A DNA stretch of 64,000 nucleotides, from positions 1,550,001 through 1,614,000 of the forward strand of contig OZ251573.1 in the NCBI GenBank assembly GCA_965243545.1, in the 5' to 3' direction. Made by a program: the position numbers and the translations under genes. Positions 24,047 to 32,975 of the stretch are shown here, one piece after another. This DNA comes from CATQHW01 sp965243545 (lineage in GTDB: Bacteria > Spirochaetota > Spirochaetia > SZUA-6 > Bin103). Every line of letters begins with the position of its first letter. The stretch's first letter is position 1. A model generated the notes under the pieces. It was given only the letters and a program-made list of their open reading frames with translations. It had not been told where the DNA came from and searched no databases.

Positions 24047-25094
24047 CGTCCGGCCCCGCGCCGGCGGGCATCTGACGCTCAGAGCCGTCAGCAAGCGGTT
24101 CAAGGGGAGCGCGGCGCCGGCCGTGGACCGCGTGTCGCTCACCGTACCGGAAGGCCGGACCGTCGCCCTGCTCGGCGAGAGCGGCAGCGGCAAGACCACG
24201 TTGCTGCGCCTGGTCGCCGGCTTCGAGGAGCCGGACGGCGGCACGATCGACGTGGGCGATCTGCGCGTCGCCAGCGGCCGGAGCTCGCTGCCGCCGGAGG
24301 AGCGCAACGTCGGCGTCGTCTTTCAGGACGCCGCGCTGCTGCCGCATCTGACGCTACGGCAGAACATCGCGTTCGGACTGCAGCGCCTGCCGGAAGGCGA
24401 GCGCAAGCGGCGCGTCGACGCCGTCGTCGAGCTGGTGCGCGCCGGCGACGCGCAGCACCGCTATCCGCATCAGGTTTCGGGCGGCCAGGCGCAACGCGCC
24501 GCCATCGGCCGCGCGCTGGCGCCACGGCCGCGCGTGCTGCTGCTCGACGAACCGCTCAACAATCTCGACGGCCCGTTGCGCGATCAGCTCATCGACGAGC
24601 TCCGTTCGATCCTCTCCCTGCAGACCACGACGACCCTCTTCGTCACCCACATCCGCGACGCGGCGTTTCGCGTCGCCGACCAGGTGGCCGTGCTGCGCGG
24701 CGGCCGCCTGCAGCAGACCGGCACGCCGGAGGAGCTCTACTGGTCGCCGGTCAACGGCTTCGTCGCCTCCCTGTTGGGCAAGACCAACCTGATCGAGGCG
24801 CGGCGCAACGGCGCCGGCTGGCTCACCGACCTGGGGCCGGTGAACGGCCAGCCGATCGACGCCGGCGGCCGGCGCGTCGTGTCGATCCGCCCCGGCCAAG
24901 TGTCGGTGTCGGCCGCGGCGTCCGCCGGCCCGCATCGGCCCGGCACGGTGGAGAGCGCTCGGTTCCTGGGCGAGGTGCGGGAGCTGACCATCGCCCTCGA
25001 CGGCGCGCACGGCCCGCTCCGGGTCACCGCCCACGCCCCCGCCGCGGCCCGCTTCTCCGCCGGCGACCGCGTATTCATCTCCATCGCGCCGTAG
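24015..25094 (+). CDS. fbpC: Ferric iron ABC transporter, ATP-binding protein
   Basis: 359-residue ABC ATPase. Walker A is GESGSGKTT, the Q-loop VFQDAALLP, the signature VSGGQAQRAAIGRAL, Walker B VLLLDEPLNNLD and the switch His is in FVTHIRDA. The C-terminal 110 residues, with VVSIRPGQVSV and FLGEVRELTIAL, form a TOBE-like regulatory domain as in FbpC/PotA-type ATPases. The ATG lies inside the end of the permease gene, so synthesis is coupled. It would energise the ferric importer. Confidence 0.87.
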   Translation: MLRLRLRRRHSVRPRAGGHLTLRAVSKRFKGSAAPAVDRVSLTVPEGRTVALLGESGSGKTTLLRLVAGFEEPDGGTIDVGDLRVASGRSSLPPEERNVGVVFQDAALLPHLTLRQNIAFGLQRLPEGERKRRVDAVVELVRAGDAQHRYPHQVSGGQAQRAAIGRALAPRPRVLLLDEPLNNLDGPLRDQLIDELRSILSLQTTTTLFVTHIRDAAFRVADQVAVLRGGRLQQTGTPEELYWSPVNGFVASLLGKTNLIEARRNGAGWLTDLGPVNGQPIDAGGRRVVSIRPGQVSVSAAASAGPHRPGTVESARFLGEVRELTIALDGAHGPLRVTAHAPAAARFSAGDRVFISIAP

Positions 25095-25107
25095 GCCAGG
25101 TTATTCC

Positions 25108-26376
25108 GTGACGGTGACGAATCCTCGCGCCCGCGGCAGCGAGTGGCGGGAGACTCAGCTCGGGAACGTCGTTGAATTGAAATGCGGATATGATCTACCG
25201 GCGCACCGGCGGCAGCCAGGCTCCGTACCCGTCGTTTCGTCGTCCGGTATCACTGACTACCACGCGGAGAGCAAGGTCACGGGTCCCGGAGTAGTGACTG
25301 GCCGATACGGCACGCTCGGGCAAGTCTTCTTCCTTTCCGGCAATTATTGGCCGCTCAACACTACGTTGTACGTGAAGGACTTCAAGGGAAACGACCCAAG
25401 ATTCGTCAGCTACTTGCTCCAAGGAATAAACTTCGCGGCATATTCCGACAAGTCGGCAGTGCCGGGATTGAACCGCAACGATCTGCACCAGGAGCCGGTC
25501 AGGATTCCGACGAGTGTTGCCGGCCAACGCGCCATCGCTCACGTGCTCGGCACGTTGGACGACAAGATCGAACTCAACCGCCGCATGGACAGGACACTGG
25601 AGGCGATGGCGCGGGCGCTGTTCACGTCGTGGTTCGTCGACTTCGAGCCGGTGCGCGCCAAGATGGCCGGGCGCGTCCCCGCGTTGCCCCGACACCTTGC
25701 CGGCCTCTTTCCCAACCGGCTCGTCGACTCCGGCTTCGGCGCCATTCCGCACGGTTGGGAGACTTCGGAGATCGGCAGCGAAGTGAAGATCGCCGGAGGC
25801 GCTACCCCCAGCACGAAGGAACCGGCCTATTGGGACGAAGGGGCGCATCACTGGGCTACGCCGAAGGATCTGTCGCCGTTGTCGTCGCCGGTGCTGCTGG
25901 AGACCGGCAGGAAGATCACCGCCGCCGGCGTCGGGCGGATCGCCTCCGGCATCCTGCCGGTCGGCACGGTGCTCCTGTCGTCGCGCGCTCCTATCGGGTA
26001 CCTGGCGATCGCCGCAGTTCCGGTCGCCGTGAACCAAGGCTTCATCGCCATGGTCTGCGACCGGCGCTTACCGAACCTGTACGTCCTGTTCTGGTGCTCC
26101 CGGAACCTCGATTACGTGCGCAGCATCGCCGGCGGCTCCACGTTCGCGGAAATCAGCAAACGAGCGTTCCGCCCGCTTCCGGTCATCGTACCGCCGGCGC
26201 CGGTGCTGTCGGCCTGGACCGGCCTGGTGCGCCCGCTGTACGACCGGATGGTGGCGAGCGCCCGGCAATGCGTGCCGCTGACCGGGATGCGGGACGCGCT
26301 GCTCCGCCAGCTGATGGCCGGCCGCATCCGCATCGCCGATGCCGAGAGACGGGCCGGACCGGACGCCGTAACCTGA
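25108..26376 (+). CDS. hsdS: Type I restriction-modification specificity subunit (orphan)
   Basis: 422-residue HsdS with two target-recognition domains. TRD1 covers about residues 10-140. The central conserved helix GTLDDKIELNRRMDRTLEAM (148-167) is followed by ARALFTSWFVDFEPVRAKM. TRD2 starts at GAIPHGWETSEIG near 212, with GGATPSTKEPAYW and APIGYLAIA, and the C-terminal repeat ends at LLRQLMAGRIRI. HsdS sets the DNA sequence recognised by HsdM and HsdR, but neither gene is adjacent: fbpC is 13 bases upstream and a broken HNH-family gene is downstream. It may donate specificity to a system elsewhere, or be a relic. Confidence 0.88.
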   Translation: MTVTNPRARGSEWRETQLGNVVELKCGYDLPAHRRQPGSVPVVSSSGITDYHAESKVTGPGVVTGRYGTLGQVFFLSGNYWPLNTTLYVKDFKGNDPRFVSYLLQGINFAAYSDKSAVPGLNRNDLHQEPVRIPTSVAGQRAIAHVLGTLDDKIELNRRMDRTLEAMARALFTSWFVDFEPVRAKMAGRVPALPRHLAGLFPNRLVDSGFGAIPHGWETSEIGSEVKIAGGATPSTKEPAYWDEGAHHWATPKDLSPLSSPVLLETGRKITAAGVGRIASGILPVGTVLLSSRAPIGYLAIAAVPVAVNQGFIAMVCDRRLPNLYVLFWCSRNLDYVRSIAGGSTFAEISKRAFRPLPVIVPPAPVLSAWTGLVRPLYDRMVASARQCVPLTGMRDALLRQLMAGRIRIADAERRAGPDAVT

Positions 26377-26612
26377 GTGATCCTCACTCTGCGGCCCTTG
26401 CCACAGCCAAGCGTCCTCTCACGAAAGTGGTTATGAGCGGGCCGCCCGGTCCGCCCTGCCGCGCCCGTCCGAATGGCGGTGTCGGTGATGAGCGGCGCAT
26501 AGTTGCGCGCCGCCTTCCGCGGTCGGCGCCGGAGCGGCGGACCGAGCGACCGCTTCGGGCCGCTTCGCTGCGTCCGTCCCGGCTGGTTCCTTCGATGCCG
26601 AAGGTCGGGTCG

Positions 26613-27604
26613 CTACACCGGGCCGCTTTGCTGCCGTAGCGTAGCGGCGGTCGCAGTCCTCGTCCTTCGCCGGGGAAGTTGCGACACCCTCCGGCGCGGT
26701 GTTCCCCGGCGGCGCCGTCGCCGCCGCGTCCGATCCGGCCGCGTCCTTCGGCGCCGAAGTTCATCCGCACTGCCCGCCGCGGCCCGGTTGCCGGTGCGCC
26801 GCCCGCGCGGCGGCCGGGCCGGGTCGTGGCGCTCGACCGCTTCCCGGACCACCCGCCCCAGGAGTTGCCCCAACGTCATGGGCGGGTCGACGTGCGACAG
26901 CAGCCCCTTGAGTTGCTCCATGCCGCGCCGGCACTCGTCGTCGATCACCGCCTTGATCTCCCAACGCCCCGCGCCGAGCGGCCGCATCCGGTCCGCCGGT
27001 ACTGTCAGCTCCGGGTCCACCCCGGCCAGCAGATTCTCTACCTGCCGCGTGCTCTTGCCGGCCGCCTCCACCACCAGAGCCTGCCGCGCCGACGGGTCGA
27101 GCATCGGCGCCACGCGCGGTCCCTCCATCCGCTCCCCCGCCTGCGCCGATGCGCTACCTTCGTGTGGCGGCGCGTCAGCGCTCGGCGCCGATCCGTTGGG
27201 CGTTGCGGCCGGCGCGCCGCGTCCACCATCGGCCTGTTTGCGCTTGCGCTCCTGCCGATCGAAGGCGTTCTGCAGCAGCGCCGCGGCGTTAAGTTAAGCG
27301 TCAGCGAGCCGTCCTGCATCCGTTCGCGCGCCCCTTCGACTTCGCCGCACAGCCGCATCGCCTTGATGCGGCGCCAGGCGGCGGCCTCGCTGTAGCCAAG
27401 TTCGCGCGTGGCGTAATCGAACAGGCTGGAAAAGCCCCAGGACAGGTACAGGCGGCGGCGCTCAAGTTCGCGCAGGTGGTCGATCACGACGACTTCGAGC
27501 TGGTGCTCGACGGCGGTCAATTCCTTGAGCCGCTGCTGCAGCTGCCGGTCGGAAAGGCCGGATACGGTAGTGGTGACCGTCGCGATGGAAGCGGTGCGAT
27601 TCAT
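26613..27604 (-). pseudogene. HNH-endonuclease-family protein, frameshifted and lacking HNH domain
   Basis: The first frame (27604 to about 27293) encodes LSDRQLQQRLKELTAVEHQ, LYLSWGFSSLFDYATRELGY and AAWRRIKAMRLCGE. The homologous continuation AAALLQNAFDRQERKRKQAD is in another frame from about 27290, going on to APMLDPSARQALVVEAAGKS, VDPELTVPADRMRPLGAG, WEIKAVIDDECRRGMEQLKG and MTLGQLLGRVVREAVERHDP. Relatives I remember carry a C-terminal HNH zinc nuclease after an Arg-rich linker. Here the frame runs through a basic stretch and ends at 26613 with no Cys/His HNH motif. The gene has both a frameshift and a truncated end and is presumably inactive. Confidence 0.7.
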
Positions 27605-27790
27605 GCCTCAAATATACTGATAGAAAGTACTTTCGTCAAGTCCACGGCGATATTCCCCGAACTCGCTGCTCCGGCCCGCGCCGCCGATGGCGGCCCATGC
27701 CTCCGCCCTCAGACAGAAATTCGGAATGACCGATGAATGGCAGCTGGCATTCTACGACCAACGCCACAAGCCCGGAGCTGCCTCCGAAGT

Positions 27791-27970
27791 TTATCGCTGG
27801 CCTTCGTTCCGTTCTTCCGCCCGTTCCTCCAATAATGCACCCAGGATTCTGGCGTCCGCGGGCAAAGGCTTTCTCAGAACGTCGAGCGGACTCTCGTTGC
27901 ATCGACGCACTATCGTCCGTGCGCGTTTCAACCGCCCGACGACCAAGTATTTCCCACTCTCGCAAGACAT
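27791..27970 (-). CDS. Small hypothetical protein
   Basis: 59-residue frame beginning MSCESGKYLVVGRLKRARTI and ending in a charged helix (LGALLEERAEERNEGQ). No ribosome-binding site is obvious and no family is recognised. It is the only plausible coding stretch in the roughly 400-base gap 27605-28008; the rest of the gap shows nothing I can interpret. Confidence 0.3.
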   Translation of the reverse strand: MSCESGKYLVVGRLKRARTIVRRCNESPLDVLRKPLPADARILGALLEERAEERNEGQR

Positions 27971-28008
27971 GGCTTGTACCCGATGCGACGTTACCGCATT
28001 CCACCGGG

Positions 28009-29115
28009 CTACGCCAGCCGGCCGAGCAGCGTCGGAGCGGGGGCCAGGCGGATCCCCTCCGGCGTCAGCGCGTCCTTGGCGCCCGCGGCGCTGAGCTGCC
28101 ACGCTTCGGCGTCCGGGAAACGGCCCTTCAGGTACCGGAGGTTGCGGTCCGCCGCGGTGTCCGACCACTTGGTTTCCACCAGCAGCGCCGGCACGCCGCG
28201 TTCGGTCACCACGAAGTCGACCTCCCGGCCGTCCCGGTCGCGGTAGTAGCGAAGGTCGATGTCTCTCCCCTCGGCATCCTGTTGCTGGTGGACCCACTTC
28301 AGAAGCGCCATCGCCACCAGATTCTCGAACCGCTGCGGAAGCTCGGGAACCAGCGTCCAGTCGAAAAGATAATGCTTCTGCGCCTTCTTGACGGCGCGGA
28401 TCGCCGGCGGTCCGAACGGACTGACGCGCACCAGGGCGTACAGGCGCTCCAAGGCCGCAACCCACCGCCGCACCGCATCGTGACTGACGCCGAGATCCTC
28501 GCGCAACGCGTTGAGCGACAGCGGCGCGCCGACCAGTTCCGGCAGCCTGAGCGCCAGCAACTCCAGGTTGCCCAGATCGACGATCTGCTCAAGCGTGCCG
28601 ACCTCCTCGCGGACCAGCAGCGTCCGGTACTCGCGCGACCAGCGGCGCGCCGTCCGCTCCGAGCCGGAAAAGAACGGCTCCGGGAATCCGCCCAGGCGCA
28701 GCAGATCGGGTAACGCTCCCGCGTCGCCGAGCTCCGCCACCGACAGCGGATGCAGCCGATGCAGGTGGTAGCGGCCCTGCAACGAGTCGCCGCCGCGGCG
28801 GTACGCGTCGAGCCGCGCGCTGCCGGTCACCAGGATGCGCACCGCTCCGCCGGCGCCGTCGTACAGACCCTTCAGGTAGTCGCGCCACGAGCGATACTTG
28901 TGCAGCTCGTCGAAGGCGATGACGCCCGCCGGCGGCAGCTCGCGGGCCAGGATCGCCCGCCGGTGTTCGGCGACGTCCCAGTTGAGGTAGCCGGCCGGGT
29001 CGCGGAGCATCGCCTTGGCCAGCGTCGTCTTGCCGACCTGCCGGGGGCCGGCCACGAAGACCATCTTGGCCCCCAGGTCGGCGCGCACGGCCGCATCCAG
29101 GTAACGCCGGAGCAT
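28009..29115 (-). CDS. AAA ATPase with DUF4143 domain
   Basis: 368-residue protein of the AAA_14/DUF4143 family. Walker A is GPRQVGKTT (residues 23-31), Walker B VIAFDELHKY, and the sensor region ILVTGSARLDAYRRGGDSL. The C-terminal DUF4143 part has FDWTLVPELPQRFENLVAM, DIDLRYYRDRDGREVDFVV and LLVETKWSD, the last two resembling a PD-(D/E)xK nuclease core. The role of the family is unknown; it is widespread and often near mobile DNA. A perfect 13-bp inverted repeat lies just upstream of the start codon. Confidence 0.87.
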   Translation of the reverse strand: MLRRYLDAAVRADLGAKMVFVAGPRQVGKTTLAKAMLRDPAGYLNWDVAEHRRAILARELPPAGVIAFDELHKYRSWRDYLKGLYDGAGGAVRILVTGSARLDAYRRGGDSLQGRYHLHRLHPLSVAELGDAGALPDLLRLGGFPEPFFSGSERTARRWSREYRTLLVREEVGTLEQIVDLGNLELLALRLPELVGAPLSLNALREDLGVSHDAVRRWVAALERLYALVRVSPFGPPAIRAVKKAQKHYLFDWTLVPELPQRFENLVAMALLKWVHQQQDAEGRDIDLRYYRDRDGREVDFVVTERGVPALLVETKWSDTAADRNLRYLKGRFPDAEAWQLSAAGAKDALTPEGIRLAPAPTLLGRLA

Positions 29116-29127
29116 GGACCCACTATA

Positions 29128-29191
29128 CGGCAGATTCTAGCGGGAGCCAAAAAATGCCGCGCCAATTTTCCGCACCCCCTAGAATCTGCCG
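29128..29191. repeat. Perfect 13-bp inverted repeat upstream of the ATPase gene
   Basis: CGGCAGATTCTAG (29128-29140) and its exact complement CTAGAATCTGCCG (29179-29191) flank 38 bases. The arms are AT-richer than the surroundings. It starts 13 bases before the ATPase start codon, so it is either an autoregulatory operator or a small mobile-element footprint. Confidence 0.6.
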
Positions 29192-29201
29192 ACAGCCGGG
29201 C

Positions 29202-29987
29202 TCAGGCCGACGCCCCGGAGTAGCGGCGCAGCCCGCGCATCCAGACCAGGCGCGCGACCGCCAGCGCGCCGGCCGCCACCGCCCACGCCAGCAGCACGCG
29301 GCCGCCGGTGAGCCGGCCGATCAGCGCCTCGGCCGGCACCGTGATGGCGATCGCCACCGGCACCACGAAGGTGAGGATCGTACGCAGCCAGCCCGGATAG
29401 ATGCCGATCGGCCAGCGCGCCGCCTGATACAGGTCGCTGAAGATCACCAGGATGTTCTCGATGCGCAGAAACCAGAAGGAGACCGCCGCCATGGCCAGCA
29501 GGAAGCTGTAGATGATCGCCCCGCCGGCCAGCAGCATCAGCGCGAACAGCGCCACGTCCCCCGGCCCCACCGCCGCGCTGCGCCGTACCAGCGCCGCCCC
29601 CAGCACGGCCAGCCCCAACGCCACGTCGACCAGCTTCCACACCCGCATCTCGGCCACGCTCACCAGGAACTGCGCCTCCTCCGGCTTGGTGAGCGTGTAG
29701 TCGAGCGTGCCCTGCCGCACGTCCTCCATCAGCTTCTGCATACTCGGCTCGATCACGCCGCCCATGGCGGCGCCCATCAGCAGATAGACGCCGAGCACCG
29801 CCAGCACCTCGTCCGGCCCCCACCCCCGTAGCGTGTCGGTATGGCCAAACACCACCAGCAGTCCGCCGATCGCACCGGCCACCGCCACGCCCGACTGCAG
29901 GACCTGCAGATACAGGTTGGCGCGATAGGCCAACTCGTTGAGCAGCCCGATTCGCAAGAACGTCCACGCCACCCGCAGGCGATGCAT
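29202..29987 (-). CDS. ABC-2 type permease, second
   Basis: 261-residue integral membrane protein with about six predicted helices (for example LLVVFGHTDTLRG, VLAVLGVYLLMGAAMGGVI, FALMLLAGGAIIYSFLLAM, LTFVVPVAIAITVPAEAL). The segment QGTLDYTLTKPEEAQFLVS matches the cytoplasmic loop of ABC-2 exporter permeases of the DUF990 type. It follows the first permease gene by six bases and is the last gene of a three-gene exporter operon. The substrate is unknown; relatives export drugs, lipids or polysaccharide. Confidence 0.75.
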   Translation of the reverse strand: MHRLRVAWTFLRIGLLNELAYRANLYLQVLQSGVAVAGAIGGLLVVFGHTDTLRGWGPDEVLAVLGVYLLMGAAMGGVIEPSMQKLMEDVRQGTLDYTLTKPEEAQFLVSVAEMRVWKLVDVALGLAVLGAALVRRSAAVGPGDVALFALMLLAGGAIIYSFLLAMAAVSFWFLRIENILVIFSDLYQAARWPIGIYPGWLRTILTFVVPVAIAITVPAEALIGRLTGGRVLLAWAVAAGALAVARLVWMRGLRRYSGASA

Positions 29988-29993
29988 CGTTCG

Positions 29994-30785
29994 TCAGGAC
30001 CCCACCGCCGCGTACTTGCGGATGCCGAGCCGCCACGCCGCGCCGAGCAGCGCCAGCCCGGCCGCCAGCCACAGCGCCTGCATACGGAACCCGGCGGCGA
30101 TCAGCTCCGGGCTCAGCCGGCCGAGCGCCAGCTCGACCGGAAACCACACCACCCAGCGGAACGGCACGTACCAGGTGATCCGCTCCATCCAGCCCGGCAG
30201 CAGCTCCAGCGGCGCCAGCCGCCCCGAACAGAACAGCAGCACCAGGAAGTAGATCTGGTTGAGCGCCGCGGTGCGCGTGGTCCAGAACGCGCTCAACGCG
30301 AACGACCAGTCGAAGAAGAAGCGGATGCCGTAGGCGGCGGCCAGCGCCAGCGCCGCCAGCGCCAGCGTGCCGGCCTTGAACGCGAAGGCCGGCTCGAACA
30401 GCAACGACAGCAGCACGGCCGCCGGCGCGATGATTACCAGCGTCAGCGCCTTGTAGCCGAGGTTGTCGGCGATGTCGCTGTGGATGGGATGGATCGGCTT
30501 GAGGAGCAGCGACGACAGCTCGCCGGAGCGCACGCGCCATTCGAACTCGTGGATGATCCAGGTGAAGGTGAGCTGGTTCACCACCATCAGGACGATGAAG
30601 TAGGCGGCGAAGTCCGCGGCGTCGTACCCGCCTACCCCGCCGCGCGCCGCGGCCACCGTCCGCCACACCACCAGATAGACGGTCGGCTCGACGATGCGGT
30701 TGAGCATCCAGATGGCCATGGCCGCGCGGTACTGGAACTGCAGCGCCAGCGTCGTCTTGAGGTAGACCCAGTAGATGCCGAGCAC
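29994..30785 (-). CDS. ABC-2 type permease, first (DUF990-like)
   Basis: 263-residue membrane protein with about six helices. The N-terminus YWVYLKTTLALQFQYRAAM and the segments VNQLTFTWIIHEFEWRVRSG and GELSSLLLKPIHPIHSDIAD are typical of the DUF990 half-permease that pairs with a second half-permease of similar size. It follows the ATPase gene by three bases, so the two products likely assemble as a 1:1 membrane domain served by that ATPase. Confidence 0.77.
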   Translation of the reverse strand: MLGIYWVYLKTTLALQFQYRAAMAIWMLNRIVEPTVYLVVWRTVAAARGGVGGYDAADFAAYFIVLMVVNQLTFTWIIHEFEWRVRSGELSSLLLKPIHPIHSDIADNLGYKALTLVIIAPAAVLLSLLFEPAFAFKAGTLALAALALAAAYGIRFFFDWSFALSAFWTTRTAALNQIYFLVLLFCSGRLAPLELLPGWMERITWYVPFRWVVWFPVELALGRLSPELIAAGFRMQALWLAAGLALLGAAWRLGIRKYAAVGS

Positions 30786-30788
30786 GGG

Positions 30789-31829
<1,041 letters not shown>

Positions 31830-31889
31830 GGCCGCATCATACCGCCTGCGGCCCGCGCCGCCCGCCCGCCGGTGCATAATGGCCGGCGA

Positions 31890-32975
31890 ATGCCGACCGG
31901 AAAGCCCGCCGCCCCGCACGGCCCGCCCGCGCCAACCCCGCGTACGCCACGCCCACATTCGAGGCGCCCGCGCCTGCCGGCGCTGCCGGCCGCCGCCCGC
32001 GCCGCGCTGGCCGCCGTCTGCGTTGCGCTGACGGCCGGATGCTTCCTGCTACCGCAGGAGGAGGAGATCCTGGCGCCGCCGCTGGTCGAGCCGCCCCCGA
32101 TCACCTACCGCACCATCCCGGTGGAGCGGCGCACCATCGAGCGCCGCGTCGTGGTCGGCGGCGCCATCGTCTACCCGACGCAGATCGCGCTGCAGTTCGG
32201 CGAGCGCTCCGGCCGCCTGGAGGAGGTGCGCGTCCGGCTCGGCGCCCAGGTCACGGCCGGCCAGGTGCTGGCCACGCTCGACACCGACACGTTGCGCATC
32301 GACGTCGAGCGCCAGCGGATCAAGCTGCGGCGCGCGGAACTCGCCGCGCAACGCGCCGTAGCGCTCGGCGCCGACCGCTTGCAGCAGGAGATCGGCCGGC
32401 TCGACGTGGAGCTGGAACACCTGACGCTGCGGCAGCTCGAAACGGAGCTGGCCAAGTCGACGCTCCGCTCGCCGATCGACGGCGAAGTGGTGTTCGTCAC
32501 CCGCGTCCTGCCCGGCGAGCCGATCGGCGCCCGCCAGACCGTGGTGCAGGTGGCCGACCCGCGCGAGCTGCTGTTCGCCTACCGGGGGCAGCGGGACGAC
32601 GAGTTCTCCCTGGGCCGCGAAGTCGCCGTCAACCTGCGCGGCGACGCGTACCCCGGCGTGGTGGTGATGACGCCGCGCAACGTCCCGATCGACGCGCCGG
32701 AGGAGATGCGGGACGTGGTGCTGGTCCGCGTGGACGCGCCGCCGGAGGCGCTGCAGCGCGGCCAGACCGGCACCGCGTCGATGGTCGCCGACCGCCGCGA
32801 GCAGGTGATCGTGCTGCCCGCCGACGCCGTGCAGACCTACGTCAACCGCAAGTTCGTGTTCGTCCTGGAGGACGGGCTGCGCACCGAACGGACGGTCGAA
32901 GTCGGGCTTTCCACCTCCACCCAGGTGGAGATCGTCGACGGGCTGCGGGTCGGCGAGCAGGTGGTGCTCCGCTGA
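31890..32975 (+). CDS. Lipoprotein efflux adaptor (HlyD/MacA-like)
   Basis: 361-residue periplasmic adaptor. An unusually Pro-rich basic leader (residues 1-35) precedes AAVCVALTAGC, a lipobox with Cys51. The body has a lipoyl half motif (GRLEEVRVRLGAQVTAGQVL), a short helical hairpin (RIKLRRAELAAQRAVALG), the second lipoyl half (STLRSPIDGEVVFVTRVLPG) and beta-barrel/membrane-proximal segments. Such adaptors link an inner-membrane permease to an outer-membrane channel. The stop overlaps the next start, so the FtsX-like permease is its partner. The ATPase of the pair is not adjacent on this strand. Confidence 0.8.
   Translation: MPTGKPAAPHGPPAPTPRTPRPHSRRPRLPALPAAARAALAAVCVALTAGCFLLPQEEEILAPPLVEPPPITYRTIPVERRTIERRVVVGGAIVYPTQIALQFGERSGRLEEVRVRLGAQVTAGQVLATLDTDTLRIDVERQRIKLRRAELAAQRAVALGADRLQQEIGRLDVELEHLTLRQLETELAKSTLRSPIDGEVVFVTRVLPGEPIGARQTVVQVADPRELLFAYRGQRDDEFSLGREVAVNLRGDAYPGVVVMTPRNVPIDAPEEMRDVVLVRVDAPPEALQRGQTGTASMVADRREQVIVLPADAVQTYVNRKFVFVLEDGLRTERTVEVGLSTSTQVEIVDGLRVGEQVVLR

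Noticed and set aside
25108..27604. A complete type I restriction locus
   Set aside because: Only HsdS is present; no methyltransferase or translocase motifs occur in the neighbouring frames.
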